Program-made: the position numbers and the translations under genes
Assembly: GCA_035295745.1 (NCBI GenBank)
Contig: DATGIL010000098.1
Span: 176,788-240,787 of the forward strand
Direction: 5' to 3'
Length of the DNA: 64,000 nt
Source of the DNA: JAIQFL01 sp035295745
Lineage (GTDB): Bacteria; Acidobacteriota; Terriglobia; Bryobacterales; Bryobacteraceae
The notes under the pieces: generated by a model
Databases searched by the model: none
Seen by the model: the letters and a program-made list of their open reading frames with translations, nothing else
What the model was told of the DNA's origin: nothing
In this document: positions 25,062 to 34,081 of the stretch, piece by piece
Layout of the letters: every line of letters begins with the position of its first letter
How positions within the stretch are numbered: the stretch's first letter is position 1

Positions 25062-25558
25062 TACGGAAGCCTCCGATCTCACATTATGGTCCAGTTTGCC
25101 CGGATTGTGATCAGGAGCGCGGCAGGACCTGGCTCCGTCGAATTCTGCTGACACTCCGATCTTCTGCTGCTGATGCACTGGCCGTGCTACGGAACTGGCA
25201 CGTATCAGACCTGGCCTTGAAGCGCCAATCCACGGCAACTCTGTCGATGCGCTGAATCGTCGATCATCGCGTCTCCCCGCGGAATGGGCACTTGCGTCAG
25301 TCTGCCCCAAACAAGGCAAACCGTCTGACTCCGACGGGTACGGCCTCGTAGAATCAGTTAGTTACAAGGAATTTCCGTCGGACTCCGACGGTTTCGAGAG
25401 GCCGCACTACTGTTACAGTGCAAGACTGAGCGAACGCCACGGCAGACTCCGCCTGAGTAGGGCAACCGGCGCCAGGAATTTCCGGAAGCTCGTAACCACC
25501 CGCCGGTCCGCGTGCTCCTTCACGTCTCTGAAACCCGCGCTCTGTTATACTGCCGCTC
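25062..25558. other. intergenic, ~500 bp, two similar 17-bp palindromic sites
   Basis: No convincing gene. CCGTCGGACTCCGACGG at 25375-25391 is a perfect palindrome around one centre base, and a near copy with one change lies at 25321-25337. The pair, 54 bases apart, could be operator sites for the VOC gene or the PIG-L operon, or a remnant of a hairpin repeat. Confidence 0.4.
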
Positions 25559-26347
25559 ATGGCACATATCGAAAGCAATCCTCCAGGATCGTTCTGCTGG
25601 ATCGAGCTTGGATCTTCGGATCAAAGTGCGTCCAAGCAGTTTTACCAGGGGCTGTTCGGATGGGATTCGGCCGAGTTTCCCATGGGGCCGGACGGGAATT
25701 ACGTGATCTTCCGGCTGGACGGCCAGGACACGGGCGGCTCTTACGGCCTGACGCCGCAGATGAAGGCGGAGGGCGTGCCTCCTCACTGGATGCTCTACAT
25801 GGCCGCAGCGAGCGCCGACGACACCTCGGCCAAAGCGGCCGCGAATGGCGCCAAGGTCATCGTGGCACCGTTCGATGTAAACGATTTTGGAAGGATGGCA
25901 GTTCTGCAGGATCCTACGGGAGCGATGTTCAGCATCTGGCAAGCGAAGCTGAATAAAGGCATCGGAATCGCCGGGGTCCCAGGCTCGCTGTGCTGGGCGG
26001 ATTTGAGCACGCCCGACCAGGCTGCGGCTTCCTCGTTCTACCACAAAGTATTCGGCTGGAAGATCGAGGCCGGGGAGCACGACACTTCCGGATATCTGCA
26101 CATCCAGAATGGCGAGCAGATGATCGGCGGAATCCCGCCTGCCGCGCATCGCAATCCACATGCGCCGCCTCATTGGCTTCTGTACTTCCTGGTAGAGAGT
26201 TGCGACGCTTCCGCGGCGAAAGCTAAGGAACTCGGCGCCAAGCTGCATCTCGAGCCCATGACGATGGAAGGGGTCGGACGAATGGCAGTAGTCGCCGATC
26301 CGCAAGGCGCGGTATTTGCCCTCTTCCAACCGATGCGCAGAGGCTGA
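25559..26347 (+). CDS. VOC family protein, two glyoxalase-like domains
   Basis: 262-aa protein made of two vicinal-oxygen-chelate domains. Domain 1 (residues of about 8-125) has GSFCWIELGSSDQSASKQFYQGLFGW; domain 2 (about 137-260) has GSLCWADLSTPDQAAASSFYHKVFGWKIE. Each ends with GRMAV-x-DP-x-GA-x-F. This two-domain form is common in soil bacteria and usually of unknown substrate; relatives include antibiotic-binding proteins and glyoxalase I. ATG start, single gene. A large hairpin follows the stop. Confidence 0.9.
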   Translation: MAHIESNPPGSFCWIELGSSDQSASKQFYQGLFGWDSAEFPMGPDGNYVIFRLDGQDTGGSYGLTPQMKAEGVPPHWMLYMAAASADDTSAKAAANGAKVIVAPFDVNDFGRMAVLQDPTGAMFSIWQAKLNKGIGIAGVPGSLCWADLSTPDQAAASSFYHKVFGWKIEAGEHDTSGYLHIQNGEQMIGGIPPAAHRNPHAPPHWLLYFLVESCDASAAKAKELGAKLHLEPMTMEGVGRMAVVADPQGAVFALFQPMRRG

Positions 26348-26677
26348 TGTCTTTCGAGACTACCGCAGTAGGACCGCGGCGGAGACGCGTCCGCATTGCG
26401 GTAGTCTCACATGTCACAAGCGTAACGGGCACAGGCTCTGGTGAGAATGAGGGCGATCCAACTTGGGGAATGTTAGTCCTTCGTACCCAGATGTCACTGA
26501 ATCGCTCGATTTTACAAGTGTGCGTAGGATTGAGTTAGAACAACCCTTCTAAATCGCCGCGAAAACGTCATAAATCGCCCCAACTGTTTTGCCCTTTTAA
26601 ATCCATTTCTGTCCTTGGCATCGTTTCACAACTGAACCTAAAATTTGCGTCACTTCGTTTCACCAAGGAGAACTTCA
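26348..26677. other. intergenic, 330 bp, long inverted repeat then leader
   Basis: A perfect 12-base inverted repeat (GAGACTACCGCA at 26356-26367, TGCGGTAGTCTC at 26397-26408) starts eight bases after the VOC stop. It encloses a GC-rich inner stem. No T-run follows, so it is not a classical terminator. The rest is AT-richer leader for the ferritin-like gene, with AAGGAG just ahead of its ATG. Confidence 0.6.
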
Positions 26678-27535
26678 ATGACGAATACGAACCAAAAGCT
26701 CGTAGGCCGCCGTAACTTCTTCCGAACAGCCGGACTGGTCGGAATGGGAGGAGCCGTGCTCAGCACCGTAGGCACTCGTTCCGCTAATGCAGACTTTTCC
26801 TCCACAGCGCCCTTTGACGACCCGATCGGCATCTTCACCGCGGCCCTCATCGCCGAAGATCTTGCGACCACTTTTTACTACAACGGACTGGTTGGGGGAG
26901 TGATTCAGGATTCCAAACTGGCTGGCTCCGGCGGATCCGTAACCTCCGGTCAGACACTCAACACCAACGTGAATTACCTCCAGGCGGCGCTCTCGCAGGA
27001 AATCGCGCACGCCAACCTGCTACGCTCGCTGTTGGGTATTGGCAGTGCGGGCCAGGATCCCGTCCAAACGTTCTACATTCCTGCCGGCAGCTTTGACACG
27101 CTCACGCCGTTCCTCGCCTTGCTCGATGCATTAGAGAGTGCCTTCATCGGCGCCTACCTTGCCGCCACTCGTCAGTTCGCCTACATGGCGGGTCAGACAC
27201 AGTCGAAGGGCGGATTGTACGCGAACCCGGACCGCACGCACACCTACAGCGCCACCGAATTAGACTATTATGCGCAGGTTTCGGCGTCCATCCTCGGTGT
27301 CGAATGCGAGCACCGCGCGCTGGGCCGCGTCATCGGGGCCTTCCGTCCGGCCAACAACCTCACCTACGAATCGACCGACGGGATCACGAATGTGTTCAAC
27401 GGGCCGACCTCTGCGGTGGCGGCACTGACGCCATTCCTGACTCCCTCCACTGGACCGGCCTATTCGTTCCAGACGGCGCTGGCGAACCAGGCCTCTGTCT
27501 CCCTTCCCAGCACGGGGGGATTGCCGCCTTTCTGA
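26678..27535 (+). CDS. Tat-exported ferritin-like domain protein
   Basis: 285-aa protein with a Tat signal (RRNFFRTAGLVGMGGAVLSTVG, the twin Arg at 11-12) and a ferritin-like four-helix domain of the desiccation-related type. Helix segments include IGIFTAALIAEDLATTFYYNG, NYLQAALSQEIAHANLLRSLLG, LLDALESAFIGAYLAA and YYAQVSASILGVECEHRALG. The Glu residues in EDLATTF, QEIAH and VECEHR are in the right places for a metal site, though binding is not proven. The ATG at 26678 has AAGGAG at good spacing; an upstream start at 26645 does not. A tandem repeat array begins right after the stop. Confidence 0.85.
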   Translation: MTNTNQKLVGRRNFFRTAGLVGMGGAVLSTVGTRSANADFSSTAPFDDPIGIFTAALIAEDLATTFYYNGLVGGVIQDSKLAGSGGSVTSGQTLNTNVNYLQAALSQEIAHANLLRSLLGIGSAGQDPVQTFYIPAGSFDTLTPFLALLDALESAFIGAYLAATRQFAYMAGQTQSKGGLYANPDRTHTYSATELDYYAQVSASILGVECEHRALGRVIGAFRPANNLTYESTDGITNVFNGPTSAVAALTPFLTPSTGPAYSFQTALANQASVSLPSTGGLPPF

Positions 27536-27538
27536 CAA

Positions 27539-28075
27539 CGGCTCGCAAGCACAGGTGACGAGCCGCGACCGTGAGGCAGCGTCACCGCCCTCACGATTCG
27601 TGACCGCTTGCTGACGCGCGCGGCTCGCAAGCACACGTGTCTCGCCGCGACCGTGAGAGGGAGCGCCACCGCCCTCATGATTCCTGATCGCTTGCTGACG
27701 CGCGCGGCTCGCAAGCGTACGTATCGCGCCGCGACCGTGAGGGAGCGCCACCGCCCTCATGATTCATGATCGCTTGCTGACGCGCGCGGCTCGCAAGCAC
27801 AGGTGACGAGCCGCGACCGTGAGGGAGCGCCACTGCCCTCATGATTCATGATCGCTTGCTGACGCGCGCGACTCGCAAGCGCACGTATCGCGCCGCGGAC
27901 CGTGAGGGTGCGCCACCGCCCTCATAATTCGTGATCGCTTGCTGACGCGCGCAGCTCGCAAGCACACGTATCGCGCCGCGACCGTGAGGGAGCGCCACCG
28001 CCTCATGATCCATGATCGCTTGCTGACGCGTGCGGCTCGTCACCGTCTTCCGAACCACGACCGTGAGGGAGTGTA
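27539..28075. repeat. tandem array, ~82-bp unit, six to seven copies
   Basis: Units begin with GCTTGCTGACGCGCGCGGCT at 27606, 27690, 27772, 27854, 27937 and 28018, with periods of 81-84 bases, plus a partial first unit at 27541. Each unit holds the GCTTGC/GCAAGC inverted arms and a second stem, TGAGGG with CCCTCA. Units differ by point changes and 1-2 base indels. The array starts four bases after the ferritin-like gene stop and runs into the 3' end of the nitrilase gene. Not CRISPR: there are no unique spacers. Confidence 0.92.
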
Positions 28076-28803
28076 TCAATAATTTCCGCGACCAGCAAAT
28101 CAGTGCTTCCGTCACGCGCTTGCCTTACTAGATTTCCCTCCGGGTCGACGATCTCCGACGCGCCGTAGGAGGTGAGTTCATCGTTCCGTCCGCAAAAATC
28201 CGCCCGGACCACCCAGATGCGATTCTCCTCTGCCAGCGCGATGTCGGCCTTTCTCGCCGCGGCGTTCATTCGCAGGCCTGCCCGCCCGTTCGGCAGGCTG
28301 TTGTTGGTCGGAATGAAAAGAACTGATGCACCCTGCGCCGTCATCATCCGCGCCAGCTCGGGGTAATTGGAGTCATTACAAATCATGACACCGAACATCA
28401 ATTCGCCCGCCCGGAACACTGGGATTTCCGAACCCGGTGCATACACCGACCGTCGGATCGCAGGATGAATCTTCCGGTACAAACCAGCCACCCGGCCCCG
28501 TTGAAAGATGGCAGCCGCATTGTAGAGTGCGCCGTCAGTGGCAAGCTCCGTGAAGCCGACGACGCACGTCACAGTGTCGCTTGCCAGCGGGGCCAGGACG
28601 GACTCGAGTTGACCGTTGTCGCTGCGAATCGCTAACCGCTTGGGATTTTCGTCGTAATCCGCCAGTCCCCCAAGCACCGCCTCAGGGCAGCAAAGGACGT
28701 CGATTCCCTGCGCTTCGCACGTGCACACGCACTCGTGAATGAGATCGATCGCGTCCATGCAGCCTGCCGCCAGCAGCGGCGCCTGCCAGGCAGCAACCTT
28801 CAT
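28003..28803 (-). CDS. carbon-nitrogen hydrolase (nitrilase superfamily)
   Basis: 266-aa amidase-type hydrolase with the full catalytic triad: Glu41 in CPEAVLGG, Lys111 in YRKIHPAI, Cys142 in VMICNDSNYPE. It has no signal peptide, so it is cytoplasmic. The family cleaves C-N bonds in amides, nitriles or carbamoyl compounds; the substrate is not evident. The last 20 or so residues (LPHGRGSEDGDEPHASASDHG) are encoded by the edge of the 82-bp repeat array, so the original C-terminus has been replaced or extended. No clear operon partner. Confidence 0.9.
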   Translation of the reverse strand: MKVAAWQAPLLAAGCMDAIDLIHECVCTCEAQGIDVLCCPEAVLGGLADYDENPKRLAIRSDNGQLESVLAPLASDTVTCVVGFTELATDGALYNAAAIFQRGRVAGLYRKIHPAIRRSVYAPGSEIPVFRAGELMFGVMICNDSNYPELARMMTAQGASVLFIPTNNSLPNGRAGLRMNAAARKADIALAEENRIWVVRADFCGRNDELTSYGASEIVDPEGNLVRQARDGSTDLLVAEIIDTLPHGRGSEDGDEPHASASDHGS

Positions 28804-28830
28804 CTGTTCATTCTCTGATTACGGGACAAT

Positions 28831-30198
28831 TCAGCGTTTCGACGGCGTCTTCGGCGTGGCCCCGCTCTTGATGATCAACTCGGTGAGAAGTTCAACCGCC
28901 TTATCGATCGGCAGAATGTCCGCGAGATCGATCGGCGTTCGTCCGCGCGCGTCCTTCTCATCCAGGGGCGTGCCCTTGTCCGCCAGGAACTGGATCACTT
29001 TGCAGATCTCAGGCTGCGTGGAAGTGGCCATGGTGCCGCTCACCGATGCATGCATCAGCGTGTTCCCGGTGGTCGTCACCGCTTTAACGTCGGGATCGAG
29101 TTCGTAAACGTATTTCACGATCTCAACGTGGCCGCTTCCCACGGCGGACATGAGGAGCGTGGTCCCATCCTGGGCCTTCAATTTAGGATCCGCGCCTGCG
29201 GCGACCAACGCTCGTACCACGTCTTCATGATTCGTCCTGGCCGCGAGCATGATCGGAGTCTGCTCTCCCGCCGGCGCCCGGAATGGCCCTCCGCCGCCAC
29301 CCGCACCAGCTCCCCGTCCACCAGCGGCGGGAGTCTTCGCGGTGCGCGCATTCGGATCTGCGCCCTTAGCCAAGAGCGTCTTTACCAGTTCCACGTCGCC
29401 CAGCGTCGCGGCGGTATGCAGCGGAGTATTGCCCTGCCTGTCTGCCACGTTGGGATCGGCGCCACCGGCTACCAGCGCGGCAGCCGCCAGCCCACTCTTA
29501 TTGGCTGCGGCAACCAGCAGGACCTTATTGCCGTCGGGCAGGGCGTGATTCGGGTCCGCCCCCGCCGCCAACAGATTCTTAACCGATTTGGGGTCGTTCT
29601 TGATCGCGGCAAACACTAATGCCGTGAAGCCGCTCTTGGACGCCGCTTTGACATCGGCATGGTGATCGATCAGCGTCTGCACGACGTCGGGATGTCCCTC
29701 CGCCGCTGCCCACATGAGTGCTGTCTGGCCCTTGCGCGATTCCGCAGCATTCACATCGGCGCCGCTCGCAATCAGCAGATTCACCGTGGCAGCGCTGCCG
29801 GAGTTCGCCGCGATCATCAGCGCCGTCTCGCCATCCCAGCGCGCCGCTTTGGCGTCGGCTCCTGCCTTCAGAAGCTTTTCCACCAGCGCCGCGTCACCGT
29901 TTGACGCTGCGAGCGTGAGAGGCGTCTCGCCATACTCATCCGCAACGTTGACCTTAGCGCCGCCTGCCAGCAGCAAATTGGCCGTTTCGCGGTCGCCCAG
30001 GTAGACAGCCCACGAGAGAGCTGTGGCTCCATCAGGCTGCGCCGCATTGATATCGACATGCTGCGCCAGCAAACCACTCACGGCTTTCGGGTCGCGGCGC
30101 TTGATCGCCTCGATCAACCGCAAATCGCTTGCGGCCGCACACGTACCCATCGCCAGCAACGCCGCCAGAGCGTACCGGCTCCAAACTGTCGGTCGCAT
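28831..30198 (-). CDS. exported ankyrin-repeat protein
   Basis: 455-aa protein with a signal peptide (YALAALLAMGTCAAAS) followed by about ten or eleven ankyrin repeats; recurring units read GETPLTLAASNGDAALVEKLLKAGAD or close variants. A Gly/Ala/Pro-rich linker (TAKTPAAGGRGAGAGGGGG) interrupts the array near residue 300. It ends with Lys-rich sequence. It lies nine bases after the DUF1552 stop in the same direction, completing a DUF1592-DUF1552-ankyrin operon seen in Acidobacteria and Planctomycetes. Probably a periplasmic protein-binding scaffold. Confidence 0.9.
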   Translation of the reverse strand: MRPTVWSRYALAALLAMGTCAAASDLRLIEAIKRRDPKAVSGLLAQHVDINAAQPDGATALSWAVYLGDRETANLLLAGGAKVNVADEYGETPLTLAASNGDAALVEKLLKAGADAKAARWDGETALMIAANSGSAATVNLLIASGADVNAAESRKGQTALMWAAAEGHPDVVQTLIDHHADVKAASKSGFTALVFAAIKNDPKSVKNLLAAGADPNHALPDGNKVLLVAAANKSGLAAAALVAGGADPNVADRQGNTPLHTAATLGDVELVKTLLAKGADPNARTAKTPAAGGRGAGAGGGGGPFRAPAGEQTPIMLAARTNHEDVVRALVAAGADPKLKAQDGTTLLMSAVGSGHVEIVKYVYELDPDVKAVTTTGNTLMHASVSGTMATSTQPEICKVIQFLADKGTPLDEKDARGRTPIDLADILPIDKAVELLTELIIKSGATPKTPSKR

Positions 30199-30207
30199 GG
30201 AAGCTCC

Positions 30208-31554
30208 TTACACAGTGAGATGTTCGAGCTCACCGGTGGCGTCGCCGAACTTGTCGGTTTGCACGCCGCCCATGTGCAACATGCTGACCAGCAGGTTGTT
30301 CATCGGCGTGTCTTTCGCGTAGTTGAGATGCCGTCCGCCTTTGACCTGGCCTGCGCCACCGCCGAGCAGGGCGGTCGGCAGTTCGTGGTGGGTGTGCACA
30401 TTGGCATCGCCCAAGCCGCTCCCGTAGAGGATCAGGCTGTGATCCAGCAGCGTGCCGTCGCCATCGGGCGTAGCCTTCAATCTCTCGAGGAAGTATGCGA
30501 AGGTCTGCACCAGATAGGCGTCGATCTTGGCCACGTTGGCAATCTTGACCGGGTCATTCTGGTGGTGGGTGATGGAATGGTGCCCGTCCGAGATGCCGAT
30601 TTCGCGGTACGGCCGATTGCTTCCAGCCTTGCCCAGCATGAACGTGATCACGCGTGTCATGTCGGTCTGGAACGCGATCACTTGCAGATCCATCATCAGC
30701 TTGGCGTGATCGAAGAAGTTCTCAGGCGCGGAACTGGGGCGTTCCATCGCCGGAATCTTCATTTCGGCGTTCTGCTGCTCGGCCTTCTGGATGCGGCGCT
30801 CGATGTCGCGAATGGAATCGAGATATTCACTCAACTTGTGACGATCGCTCTTGCCGACCTTGGTCTCGATGCGATCGATGCTCCCCGACACGTAATCCAG
30901 AATGCTGCGCTGCTCTTTGAGCAATGCCATCCGCGAGGCCGCATCGGTGCTTTCACCATCGCCAAAGAGGCGCTCGAACACAGTGCGCGGATTGACCTCT
31001 ACCGGCATGGGATTCGTGTCGCTGCGCCACGACACCGTATTGGTGTAGGCGCAGCTATAACCCGAGTCACACCCACCCGCGAGTGACGGCCCTTCGAGGC
31101 CCAGTTCCAACGACGACAGTTGCGTGTTCTTGCCGAGTTCCCTGGCGGCGATCTGGTCCGCCGAAATTCCGCAATGGATGCCGACACCCTCGGTCTTCTT
31201 GGGATGGACGCCCGTCAGCCACGTGGCGCCTTCACGCGCATGATCGCCTGCCCCATCGCCCAACGCACGACCCTGCACCTGCGCGAGTCCTGTAAGCACC
31301 ACCATGTTCTCGCGGAACGGTTCCAGAGCTTTCATCGTCGGAGTGATTTCGAAATCGGTGCCCACCTTGGTCGGCATCCATTTATCCAAAATCATTCCGA
31401 CGGGATGGTATACGAACCCGAGGCGGACCACCGGTTTCTTGGCGGTGGCCACGGCCAACGCCGGGATCATGGAATCCAACAGAGGCAGCGCCAAAGTCGT
31501 GCCGATGCCGCGCAAAAATGTGCGGCGGGGCAGAGATTTCTTCGTGATGATCAT
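30208..31554 (-). CDS. DUF1552 protein, Tat signal
   Basis: 448-aa protein with a Tat signal (PRRTFLRGIGTTLALPLLD) and a DUF1552 domain, related in layout to sulfatase/DUF1501-type exported proteins. Recognisable segments: RLGFVYHPVGMILDKWMP, LTGLAQVQG, DHAREGATWLTGVHP, SLELGLEGPSLAGGCDSGYSCAYTNTVSWR, DGHHSITHHQNDP and LIYGSGLGDANVHTHHELPTALLGGG. The many His and Asp residues suggest a metal centre. Function unknown. It overlaps the DUF1592 gene by four bases. Confidence 0.92.
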   Translation of the reverse strand: MIITKKSLPRRTFLRGIGTTLALPLLDSMIPALAVATAKKPVVRLGFVYHPVGMILDKWMPTKVGTDFEITPTMKALEPFRENMVVLTGLAQVQGRALGDGAGDHAREGATWLTGVHPKKTEGVGIHCGISADQIAARELGKNTQLSSLELGLEGPSLAGGCDSGYSCAYTNTVSWRSDTNPMPVEVNPRTVFERLFGDGESTDAASRMALLKEQRSILDYVSGSIDRIETKVGKSDRHKLSEYLDSIRDIERRIQKAEQQNAEMKIPAMERPSSAPENFFDHAKLMMDLQVIAFQTDMTRVITFMLGKAGSNRPYREIGISDGHHSITHHQNDPVKIANVAKIDAYLVQTFAYFLERLKATPDGDGTLLDHSLILYGSGLGDANVHTHHELPTALLGGGAGQVKGGRHLNYAKDTPMNNLLVSMLHMGGVQTDKFGDATGELEHLTV

Positions 31555-33953
31555 TGATCCGGGGTCCTCCTCATTTCAAAGGGTGTACTTTTGACGATCG
31601 CGCTGATCAGCGACGACATCCGGAAATTGTCGCGGGATGCCTGCTGCATGATCGAACGCACCGCCGGTTTATCGTAATATTCCAGGCCTCTGCCTAGGGC
31701 GTAAGTCAGAAGCTTCTCGGTTACCGTGTCTTCGTACTGATCGCGATAATTTGCCACCAGCAGTTTCTTCAATCCCGCCGGGCCTGCAAACTGGACGCCG
31801 CCCGGGAGCTTGCCGGAGTTGTCGATCTTGGAGGCGCCGTCGGTATCGCGCCACTTGCCGACGCCGTCGAAGTTCTCCAGTGAAAATCCGATGGGGTCCA
31901 TACGAGCGTGGCAGGAAGCGCAGATGGCATTCGAGCGATGCTTTTCCATGGCCTCACGCATGGTGAGTTTGCGGCCGTCGGAGGCATGGGCCTCCAAATC
32001 CGGGAGGTTGGGCGGCGGGGGCGGGGGTGGCGACCCTAGAAGATTATCGAGAATCCACTTCCCGCGTTGCACGACTGACGTCCGGTTCGGGTACGACGTC
32101 ACCGTCAGCAGACTGCCCTGCCCCAACAGACCGCCGCGATTGGGATCGGTCATGGCCACTCGCCGGAATTGCGAGCCATAGATGTTCGCGATTCCGTAGT
32201 GCTCGGCCAAGCGCTGATTCAAGTAGGTATAGTTCGCGTCCAGCAGATCGAGGACACTCCGATCCTCGCGCAAAATGCTCTGGAAAAAGAGCTCGGTTTC
32301 ATGCTGGAACGACTGCCGGAGGCTTTCATCGAATTCCGGAAACTCATCCGGATCCGGCTTCTGCGTCGCGAGGCCGCGAATGTAGAGCCATTGGCCGGCG
32401 AAGTTCGAAACCAGCGAATCGGAGCGGGGGTCCGCCAGCATGCGGCGAACCTGCTGATCCAGCACTGCCTGGTCCTTCAACTTGCCCTTCTCCGCCAAGT
32501 CGAGGAGTTGGTCATCGGGAACGCTGCTCCACAGGAAGAACGAGAGGCGCGATGCCAGGTCGTAATCGCTGACATGGTAAACGCTTCCCGGAGCGGCGTT
32601 TTTTGGATCCTGCTCAACGCGAAACAGAAAGTCCGGCGAGACCAGCATCGCGCGGAGGGCCTTTTCGATGCCAAAGTCGAAATCGCGTTCCGTGCGGCCG
32701 CTTTGATAAAACGCGAGCAGCGGCTTCAGATCGGCGTCGGTTACGGCACGGCGGAACGCCCGTCGGCCCACCGTCGCCAAAATCGTGTGAGCGCAAGCGT
32801 CTTCATCCTTCGCGGTTGGCTTGCAGACGAAGATGCGGGCGCGGCTGGGAGTGTCCCCTGGCCCGGTAATGTTGTACGGCCCAGACAGATTCAAGCCTGT
32901 AATCTGCGGCGGAACGGGTCCTTCCGGCACTTCAAATCGCTTGATGCGAACGCCATCGAGACGCAGATCCATCTCGGCCATCTGCGTGGGTCCGCCGCGG
33001 CCTCCGCCAAATGCGCCGCCTGCCGCCGCGCCACCACGGCGTCCGCCGGGGGCCGCCACTTCCGGCTTCGCCGACTCGCGCAGGAAGGTCACACCGATAG
33101 TGCGCAGTCCCGCATGAACCGGTAGCCGGACTTCCAGGCCGGGCCGTCCCTCTCCGCCTCCACCGCCACCACCGCCGGTGGTCTTGACGTGGAAAACGTA
33201 CTCGGCATCCACGGGGAAATAATATTGGAAAGAAAAGCCGCCCCGCGAGTCGAACGGCAGATCGTCGCTGGCGCGTTCGTTCCGTTCCTTCCCGGTCGCG
33301 CCGGGAGCGTCTTTACGCGCTGCGAATTCTTCCACGGAGGGCTTGATCTGCGTGTCTCCAACTGCCGCGCGCGCGACCATCCGCGCCACCGAAATATAAC
33401 GTTCGAGCAGCGCCGGGGACATGGAAAGAACGTCGCCGATATTGTCGAAGCCGTACCCGGAATCGTCCACTGGAAGAAGCGCGCCGGGCTGAATATCCAG
33501 CGCCAGTACGTCGCGGACCGCATTGCTGTACTCGGCGCGGTTGAGCCGGTGAACGGCTGGCCGTCCGGGATTCGGATTCGCGGCTGCCGCTTTGTCGAGT
33601 GCATCTTCCAACGACTTGGTGAAGGCATTGGCGACGGGGGCCGTAGGCCGCGGCATGCCGGCAGGCGGCATTTCACCCGAACGAACCTTACGGATCACAC
33701 GCTCCATGAGCGCTCCGTTGGCGGAGGTATTGGAGAAGTCGATGCCTTCCAGCGAAACCCCGGCTGTGGCGGTCTTCTGATTGTGGCAAAAGATGCAATA
33801 CTGGCCCACCAGAGCTGTGGGAGCCGGATTGACCGTAGCGTGAGGAGAAAGCGCTTGCGGCCAGGCAGTGCTCCAGGGCACGGTGGCAAGGGACAAAAGG
33901 GTCACGATCGACCAGACGGACTTGGCTGGCCTCCCCTCGCTTATCAGATACAT
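31551..33953 (-). CDS. DUF1592/DUF1588/DUF1585 protein with heme c site
   Basis: 800-aa exported protein of the planctomycete-type cytochrome group. After an N-terminal signal comes a heme c motif, CIFCH (Cys53, Cys56, His57), then DUF1587 (RLNRAEYSNAVRDVLALDI), a Gly-rich carbohydrate-binding-like region, DUF1595 (ATVGRRAFRRAVTDADLKPLL), DUF1592 (YHVSDYDLASRLSFFLWSSVPDDQLL), DUF1588 (RGGLLGQGSLLTVTSYPNRTSVVQRGKWI) with a second CxxCH-like CASCH, and DUF1585 at the end (EKLLTYALGRGLEYYD). Likely an electron-transfer protein acting with its DUF1552 and ankyrin partners. First gene of the operon. Confidence 0.93.
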   Translation of the reverse strand: MYLISEGRPAKSVWSIVTLLSLATVPWSTAWPQALSPHATVNPAPTALVGQYCIFCHNQKTATAGVSLEGIDFSNTSANGALMERVIRKVRSGEMPPAGMPRPTAPVANAFTKSLEDALDKAAAANPNPGRPAVHRLNRAEYSNAVRDVLALDIQPGALLPVDDSGYGFDNIGDVLSMSPALLERYISVARMVARAAVGDTQIKPSVEEFAARKDAPGATGKERNERASDDLPFDSRGGFSFQYYFPVDAEYVFHVKTTGGGGGGGGEGRPGLEVRLPVHAGLRTIGVTFLRESAKPEVAAPGGRRGGAAAGGAFGGGRGGPTQMAEMDLRLDGVRIKRFEVPEGPVPPQITGLNLSGPYNITGPGDTPSRARIFVCKPTAKDEDACAHTILATVGRRAFRRAVTDADLKPLLAFYQSGRTERDFDFGIEKALRAMLVSPDFLFRVEQDPKNAAPGSVYHVSDYDLASRLSFFLWSSVPDDQLLDLAEKGKLKDQAVLDQQVRRMLADPRSDSLVSNFAGQWLYIRGLATQKPDPDEFPEFDESLRQSFQHETELFFQSILREDRSVLDLLDANYTYLNQRLAEHYGIANIYGSQFRRVAMTDPNRGGLLGQGSLLTVTSYPNRTSVVQRGKWILDNLLGSPPPPPPPNLPDLEAHASDGRKLTMREAMEKHRSNAICASCHARMDPIGFSLENFDGVGKWRDTDGASKIDNSGKLPGGVQFAGPAGLKKLLVANYRDQYEDTVTEKLLTYALGRGLEYYDKPAVRSIMQQASRDNFRMSSLISAIVKSTPFEMRRTPDQ

Positions 33954-34081
33954 TGGTTAAATTGTCCTTAAATTAAAGACCGAAATCAACCGGGGGTGGT
34001 TACTGTCTTTAGGCCATAGACTATACTCATTTACACTGGAACGGCGAAACGGTTGTACGGCCGGTAACGGAGGAACGAGGC

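Noticed and set aside
27539..28075. Regular 82-bp spacing suggested a CRISPR array
   Set aside because: Sequences between cores are repeated, not unique, and the period varies by one to three bases.
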